Assembly: GCA_963931865.1 (NCBI GenBank)
Contig: OZ007509.1
Location: 881,978-945,977 of the forward strand
Source: Axinella damicornis
Taxonomy: Eukaryota > Porifera > Demospongiae > Axinellida > Axinellidae
DNA: 64,000 nt
Reading direction: 5' to 3'
The notes beneath the pieces were generated by a model. It was given only the letters and a program-made list of their open reading frames with translations. It made no database searches and was not told the DNA's origin. Positions 57,672 through 64,000 of the stretch are shown in pieces. Every line of letters begins with the position of its first letter. Within the stretch, counting starts at the first letter, position 1. The translations under genes were made by a program, and so were the position numbers.

Positions 57672-60600
57672 ATGCAGTCTCCACGGATACAGTGCTGTAC
57701 ACCACTGGGCCTCACTGCCATGGTACTCTGCAGCTACTGGATGGTACTAGCTGGAGGCCAGACTTGCCTTCTCTCAGGTAATTTCCTGTGACCGTAACCA
57801 CCTCTATATATCAGCACAACTTCGATTCTAGCATTTCAATACTGTTACGGGCCTTCAATTTCATATTTCATGATCCACTTTTCCATAACTCGATCACTCT
57901 CCCATATGAGCATAGCAAATTCCATGCCATTATGTGTGTGTGTAGTTAATCTTCATACTATTAGCTACCGTGAGTGCAGGGAGAGTGGATGGTTCAACTC
58001 TTTGTACACACATGATATATTGCGGACCCAATAGCTATCAGATTCTGATTTATACTCAACCACATTCTCCATCATCCATGCAGCTGCTGACTATTCACTG
58101 CGTACCGTTACTGTGAGTGCTGTGAGGGAGGATGGCCCAACTCCTGGTGCTAGAGTGACCTGGAGCACAACAGTACCACCTGAGTGTGTGGCATCTGTCA
58201 CAGTGGAGTTCAGAACTAGTAGTGTAGTGAGTTCGTACACAACTACCAGTACATCAGAGACTGAGGTCATTCAGACTGGTCTCCAGTGTGGTACAACCTA
58301 CTACATCAGAGTGGTGGTTACTGGAGTAGCCCCACGTGGTAACCTGAGCAGCAACCAAGTACCAGTCTATTTTGAAGGTAAAATACAATAGTTCATGTAT
58401 GAATGACTTGCGTGAATAATAGCACTTAACTTGATGAGTGTTATGCCATTTCAGATATACCAGCCCCAGTCAGAGTGACAGCTGAAGCCACTGCAGACAA
58501 CACAAGTATCCAAGTGTTCTGGGAGTGGCCACGTCAGAGTGTACTGTTGTGTTTTGACAGTGTCAGAGTTGACTACCAACCTGAGGGAGGCTCTCAGATG
58601 ATGTACACAGTGGACAATGCAACAGCAACCGGTGCCACCTTGTCCAACCTCCCGTGCAACACACAGTACGTACACCATTGGTGTTGTTGCTGAGGGTGGT
58701 AGGACTGGTACAAGGAGCCTCATGACAGTAGTTTCACTACCAGCAAGAGGTATTGTAGCACTTGTTATAGCTATTTACATACGTACTTCTTTTAACCCAT
58801 CATGTTTTACCCCTCCAGCCCCTCCTACTCCCACTGTGGTCACTGGTCTGGTCACCTTAACAGGTATTAGGGTAGGATGGCAGTGGACTAGTTCAGGTCC
58901 AGCTCCCAGCTGCTTCAACACCACCAGTGTGACCTACCATCCTGAGGGAGGTGGTGAGTCCTCCCTGCAGCTCAGGGACCCAGCAACAACTGAGACCATC
59001 CTCACTGGCCTCCAGTGCAACACACGCTACACCATCACTGTGGTGGCCACTGCTGGAGAGCACAGGAGAGAGAGTGCAGCAATAGCAGTTTTTCTTCCTC
59101 TACGAGGTATACTAGAATCCTGAAAGTTTGAGTTGATATGATCACATGCATGGTCTCTATCACTGCAGGTCCACAGACTCTCTCAGCAGCTGTGCTGTCT
59201 CCTACCTCAGTGTATTTGACATGGGTGGCTCCCTGTGACACACAGCAGTACCACATATACTACAGGGGGACATGTGGGACCTATGTTGATGAGGGCAGTT
59301 TAAATACCAGTCAAAATCAATACACTCTGGTTGGGCTCCAAGAAGGCATAGACTACACCTTCACTGTCAGCCAGACTGGATTTGGAGGAGGTAGAGTGTT
59401 CTCTACTGGTCCAGTGTATGCAAGAACCTTCACAGCAGGTACGTATGATGAACTTGGGGTTGGGTGAAATTACCGTACTATTTTGCACACTTAGTCCCCG
59501 TAGGAGCTCCACGGCTACTTGAGGTCACATTTGTACAACACTCAGAAGTAGATCTCATCTGGAAAGAGGTGCTTTGTGTTCAACAAAACGGACCAATCAC
59601 AGGCTATGTTGTGCGATACTATGCAACCTGTGGTCCTGACAGAGATGTGCAGCAGACCAAGTCAGTAGTTACAACGGGAAGCATCATTGATGGTCTTACT
59701 CCAAACACTGAGTATGCTTTCCAACTGGCAGCAGTGAACACCAATGGAACTGGCCCGTTCAGTGAAGCCAGCAGACTGGGAGGTAACAACCAACGTACAT
59801 GGTGTATCAGTCTTGCGTATCCCTCTAGCTACTTGTGATGCCAGTTGAATGTTTGACATTCCTTAGTCCCATGTTCTGCATGTATCTCGACTGACTAATT
59901 TTACGTATATGATTGTGCTCAGGAGCACCACGGCTGGTTGTGGTCAGTCTAGTGAACCCCATCACTGTGATTATCTCCTGGAGTGAGGTTCAGTGCTTCG
60001 ATGGAAGTGGAGCCGTCACCCACTACCTTGTGCAGTATCAGTGTGATGGCACTGTCCAGAATGTGACAATGGATGGCATAGTTCAAACTGTCTCAGGTCT
60101 GACTCCAAATGCTGCTATGTACACATTCCGAGTGGCTGCAGTCGGGATTAATGAGATGATTGGGCCATTCAGTGATCTCGTCAATGCATCTGCGCTTGGT
60201 AAGCACACTTGATGAGTGCACCTTTTATGCAGTGTATACGTAAATCAAGCATAAATGTTTCCACACAGGTGAAACACGCATGCCTCTAGATCTAGAAGAG
60301 GAAGTCTCAGCTGCCACAGTAACAGGTAATACAGTGACAGGTATATACAGTAACTACAGCTTCAGAGTTGCATAATTATTTATACGCCTTCATTAGGGGA
60401 CACTTCATTGGGGGCTTGGACAGTGGCAGGAGTTGCCATTGCAGCAGTGCTGGTCCTCCTGGCAGTGGTCCTTGTAGAGTCTACCGTCATCTGGTACCAG
60501 CAGAGGTAAGATGGAACCCTATAATCATAGCAACAGCCTAGGGATTGGATGTGGCTTAAATTTGTCTGCACATGCAGAGGTCCATATTTAGAGTGAAATT

Positions 60601-60755
60601 TTGTTTACCATGTTAATTAGCGTAGCTAATTGCCCTGCAGGGCCACACCTAAGACCACTGAGATCCCTATGAAGGAGTGTTCAGCCTATGGAAAGATTGA
60701 AGGTGGTGATGGGAGGGAGGAGAACTACATTTACGAACTCCCTCGTGTACAATGA
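57672..60755 (+). CDS. receptor G: six-FN3 receptor with short tyrosine tail, no Ig or PTP; 4-bp frameshift in FN3-2
   Basis: Exons: 57672-57777, 58084-58377, 58455-58749, 58819-59106, 59169-59438, 59495-59782, 59923-60198, 60269-60325, 60397-60505, 60641-60755. Ignoring one lesion it encodes 697 residues: the same signal peptide and six FN3 domains as F, a linker, TM (VAGVAIAAVLVLLAVVLV) and a roughly 40-residue cytoplasmic tail ending EENYIYELPRVQ. The tail also contains AYGKIEGG. Tyrosines at YGKI and YIYEL are candidate phosphorylation/SH2-docking sites. The TM and tail exons are unrelated to those of the PTP copies. A tandem duplication of GTAC at about 58667-58674 shifts the frame in FN3-2 and gives a stop at 58691-58693 (212 residues). 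Either this allele is null or the base call is wrong; all other exons and splice sites are intact. Confidence 0.8.
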
Positions 60756-62629
60756 TGTTATCATTAAAGTTGGCCATCATGTGTAAAGAACATGTGCATT
60801 TGACCTCCCACTTGTGGAGGGCATCCTGCATACATCTATGCAAAACTACTTGTAGGCAATAAAAACAGGTGGTGTAGAAGAAGGCCTGGGAACGAGGCTA
60901 TGCATGCAGTTATAGAAGACTAGCATGCTAGGTATCTTGGGCTAGGAAGGAGATACGAAGCTGAGATTTGCACCATTGTGATCAGCATGAATAGAGCATT
61001 CCGATGATGTCTGTTTTACTGTAGGTTGAATTTAGACCCAAAATCAAAGGACATCATTTGAAAGCTCTTTTCATGCTGATCACAATGGCACAATTCCAGC
61101 TTCATATCTCATTCACATACCCACAGCTACCTAGTGCAAAGTTCTCATTCAAGTCCATTCCCAATACTAATTTTGGTTCATTGGTCCATTTTGGGCAGAA
61201 TAGTGCATCAGTCACCCTATATAGAATAGGAGTGCTGCATGCTTCTAAAATTGGCATGTCAAAATGTGCCATAATTGTTAGAATGTACTTTGCCAAGTTG
61301 CGACAACCACAGAGTATACATATACAGTGCAGAGCAGCTAGTGGGGAGCCAGAGCACATGTTTGTACACAGTTGTGTGTCCTGTACAAACATGCTGAGTG
61401 GTATAGTAGAGAATGGCCAGGTTCAACTGCAAGGGTAACTCTAGGTCAGACTATGGCCGGAGTGGTTAATGGGAAATACCACAAGAGACGATGAGGCATG
61501 CACTGCCCAACTGTAAGGATAATATTATAACTGTAAATTCTGATACATTGATATCCCTGCTTGCTACATTGGGGTGTAACACCAGAGTGCATGTATGATT
61601 CCAGATCGCAGTCTTACGAGCATTGCATGAGTGTACCACCAGAGTGCATGATCTCATTCTTACGAGCAACAATAATTGATCCTGACCACTCCAACTGCAA
61701 GAGAACCCAGCTGTACCGACACAACTGATTCAATGCTTCAGCCATGCACACTCCATCATCACACACTTGTCACTGACATCATACTCTATCAACCCACTCC
61801 TCCTGCTGACCATACTCTATCAACCCACTCCTCCGGCTGACCATACTATATAGCTGATCCAAGTGGAGCAAACGCTAGCCCTAGGAGGTATGTACACACA
61901 AACACCAGTCCATGCCTTCTTTATTAGCAATAGCTCCTCCCAATTAATTATGCCAACCATTCTCATTGAAATTTTGCTCCCTACATTGAGTGCATAATAT
62001 ACCTGTTTCTATTATGTATGGACAGTCATGGAAGTTCTGAACTACGTGAACTCTTAGAAGCAATTAATGTTTCTTACATATTTAAGCCAGCATATTACTT
62101 GTTTAATTTTATTTCATTTTTATCAGGAAACATTTGTTCAGCCTAATGGCTCAGGGTCTTCATAGGGAGGGTATAACTATGCATTTAATTTGACCCACAA
62201 GGACTGACTTGATGACTTCATTGGTAGTGTTAGCTACTCTCTCTAGAGTGAGTGCTGCATACTGAGACCTGGTATATGCGCTATATAAATATATGATCTA
62301 GAATCAGGTGCATACATTGTATGCGTGGTTCTTACTGCAGTTACAATTCTAGTTGCAGAAGTGATGCTGGGAAGCTTCTGCTGTGTACTCATAGTGACAA
62401 ACTCTGCTCCACACCCCATCTCACACCACCATGGTCCAATTTCCAAGCACTTTGTCACTCCAGTTGGCCCATGTCTTCACTTCATACATGCCATCCTACA
62501 CACATACACTCACAGACTTCAACTCTACCTTTTGATACAGAGACGCTGTTTGCCTCGAAATTGATGCATTCATAAAACAACAATATGAATTTATATTTTT
62601 AGCAGGAACTTATCATAGTTTACATATGC
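60756..62629. other. G-H intergenic spacer
   Basis: Closely matches the E-F spacer from 45893 onward, including CATTTGACC, the foldback at 60945-61113 and ACAAACACCAGTCCATGCC. ORFs of 126 and 96 codons here coincide with repeat sequence on opposite strands and are not supported. No gene is seen. Confidence 0.55.
60945..61113. repeat. foldback (MITE-like) element, copy 2
   Basis: Same inverted arms as 46160-46326 (GTGATCAGCATGAATAGAGC and its inverse). The flanks are also homologous, so the copy came with segmental duplication rather than independent transposition. Confidence 0.75.
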
Positions 62630-62997
62630 GACAAAATAAACACAAACAGTGTCCGATACCATGAACCTCAACTCTATCTAATCATAGTAATGACCACACT
62701 CTACTAATAGGTTTGAGAGTGCATAGTTCCATAATGGTCTCTGCTTATATTCAGTTGGTGGATGCAAGTGCTCCAGAACATCCCAGTAATTTTGCTACCA
62801 GTAATTCACGTGTTGTAGCTAGTAGCAATTTGAAATTACATTGATATCATAGCTCGGAGGACTGGAGTGCTCCAGAACAGCCAAAGTTGGCATTTCTCTC
62901 TGTAGTCCGTACAGTATAGTGCTAGCAAGTGCTAGTAGGAGTGCCAGCAACAGAAGCTAAGTCCTAGTATAGCTACAGCGCTAGAGTGCAGCAAGCA
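62630..62997 (+). promoter_or_regulatory. conserved 5' flank of receptor H, candidate promoter (long variant)
   Basis: Matches the F flank, including CAGTAATTTTGCTACCAG and CAACAGAAGCTAAGTCCTAG, ahead of the start codon. Promoter function is inferred. Confidence 0.4.
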
Positions 62998-64000
62998 ATG
63001 CAGTCACTGTGCATACAGTGCTGTACACCACTGGGCCTCACTGCCATGGTACTCTGCAGCTACTGGATGGTACTAGCTGGAGGACAGACTTGTTCTCTCT
63101 CAGGTAACTTCATGTGTTCCCTGTAATGGCAAATAGCTGTTCCTCTGTGTTAGCACAACTGTGTTTTAATACTGATGGGGGTCATAGCTATTTAGTCCAA
63201 GCAGATGTTCAGTTCCATATTTCCATATGCATGATTCACTTTTCTGGAACTCACTCTACGTAGCTACTTGCTTTTCATGAAAATGTTCCTTGGTTCATCA
63301 TTTATGACAACTAGCTAGCTACGTGCATTCACTGTCATGTGTGTGAATTTATCTTCATACTATTGCTGTGAGTGGTGGGAGAGTGGATGGCCATGTACAT
63401 AGCTATGTGGACCCAATAGCTATCAGATTATGATTTTATACTGCAACCACATTCTCCATCATCCATGCAGCTGCTGACTATTCACTGCGTACTGTTACTG
63501 GGAGTGCTGTGAGGGAGGATGGCCCAACTCCTGGTGCTAGAGTGACCTGGAGCACAACACTACCACCTGAGTGTGTGGCATCTGTCACAGTAGAGTTCAG
63601 GACTAGTAGCAGTGGGAGTGTAGTGAGATCCTACACAACTACGAGTACATCAGAGACTGAGATCATTCAGACTGGTCTCCAGTGTGAAACAACCTACTAC
63701 ATCAAAGTGGTGGTTACTGGAGTAGCCTCACTTGGTAACCTGAGCAGTGACCAAGTACAAGTGCGAGTGGATTTTCAAGGTAAAATGGCAAGTTAATTAT
63801 ATGTGCATGAATAATAGCAAATTAAACTTCATGGGTTTGCCATTTCCCAAACCCAGTCAGAGTGAGAGCTGAAGCCACAGCAGACAACACAAGTATCAGA
63901 GTGTTGTGGGTGTGGTCAGGTCAGGGTGTGCTCATGTGTCTTGACAGTGTTAGAGTTGACTACCGACCTGAGGGAGGCTCTCTGATGATGTACACAGTGG
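62998..64000 (+). CDS. receptor H: 5' part of another FN3 receptor, continues beyond the window
   Basis: Exons seen: 62998-63103 (signal peptide, [19 protein letters not shown]), 63471-63779 (FN3-1, slightly longer at its end: VRVDFQG), and 63857 to the window edge (FN3-2). The usual acceptor of exon 3 is deleted (TTTCCCAAACCCAG in place of TTTCAGATATACCAG). The AG at 63855-63856 restores the frame with loss of a few N-terminal residues of FN3-2. The tail type is unknown. Its 5' flank groups it with F, which predicts six FN3 domains. Confidence 0.8.

Noticed and set aside
61058..61438. 126-codon ORF downstream of G
   Set aside because: Begins inside the foldback repeat. The equivalent region after E (46300-46500) has stops in the same frame, and the opposite strand is equally open.
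1..64000. tRNA, rRNA or other structured RNA genes
   Set aside because: I saw no clover-leaf, rRNA block or snRNA-like sequence. The hairpins present are repeat-type palindromes.

Overview
The window is metazoan nuclear DNA: genes are split into many short exons with GT..AG introns, and the sequence is AT-rich with frequent AGCT/CATG-type words, microsatellites, foldback elements and a LINE fragment. The gene family (receptor tyrosine phosphatases with fibronectin III ectodomains), the compact introns and the sequence texture fit a sponge, probably a demosponge. That placement is an inference, not a proof.

The window is almost entirely one tandem array of paralogous cell-surface receptor genes, all on the + strand. 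I label them A to H. A (3151-8073) is a 5'-truncated relic. B (9426-16046) and E (38013-45660) are complete 21-exon genes of 1130 and 1128 residues. C (17223-25456) has an intact first phosphatase domain but a frameshift in the second. D (26829-36802) has a stop codon in the first phosphatase domain. F (47669-56461) has six FN3 domains and a deletion that truncates the second phosphatase domain. G (57672-60755) has the same six-FN3 ectodomain but no Ig and no phosphatase, only a short tyrosine-containing tail, and carries a 4-bp frameshift in FN3-2. H (62998 to the window end) is the 5' part of another copy.

The intact proteins read: signal peptide, three FN3 domains (one per phase-1 exon), a Pro/Gly/Asp-rich stalk, one transmembrane helix, an I-set Ig domain without its disulfide cysteines on the cytoplasmic side, a catalytic PTP domain (WPD and [10 protein letters not shown] present), and a second PTP domain whose P-loop is HGSDTVSR and so lacks the nucleophile. 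Copies with the same ectodomain but different or decayed tails look like a paired-receptor or recognition cluster shaped by unequal crossing-over and gene conversion. Mosaic boundaries can be seen directly, for example inside exon 12 of D.

Mobile and repeated DNA fills introns and spacers. It includes a LINE 3' end with poly(A) (3-539), a 2.95-kb element flanked by TTAA (4287-7233), a nested ~0.5-kb MITE-like family, a 2.57-kb terminal-inverted-repeat element carrying 58-bp and 39-bp minisatellites (27211-29779), a solo LTR with 5-bp target duplications (40674-40931), several foldback elements, and minisatellites of 30-31 and 40 bp inside introns.
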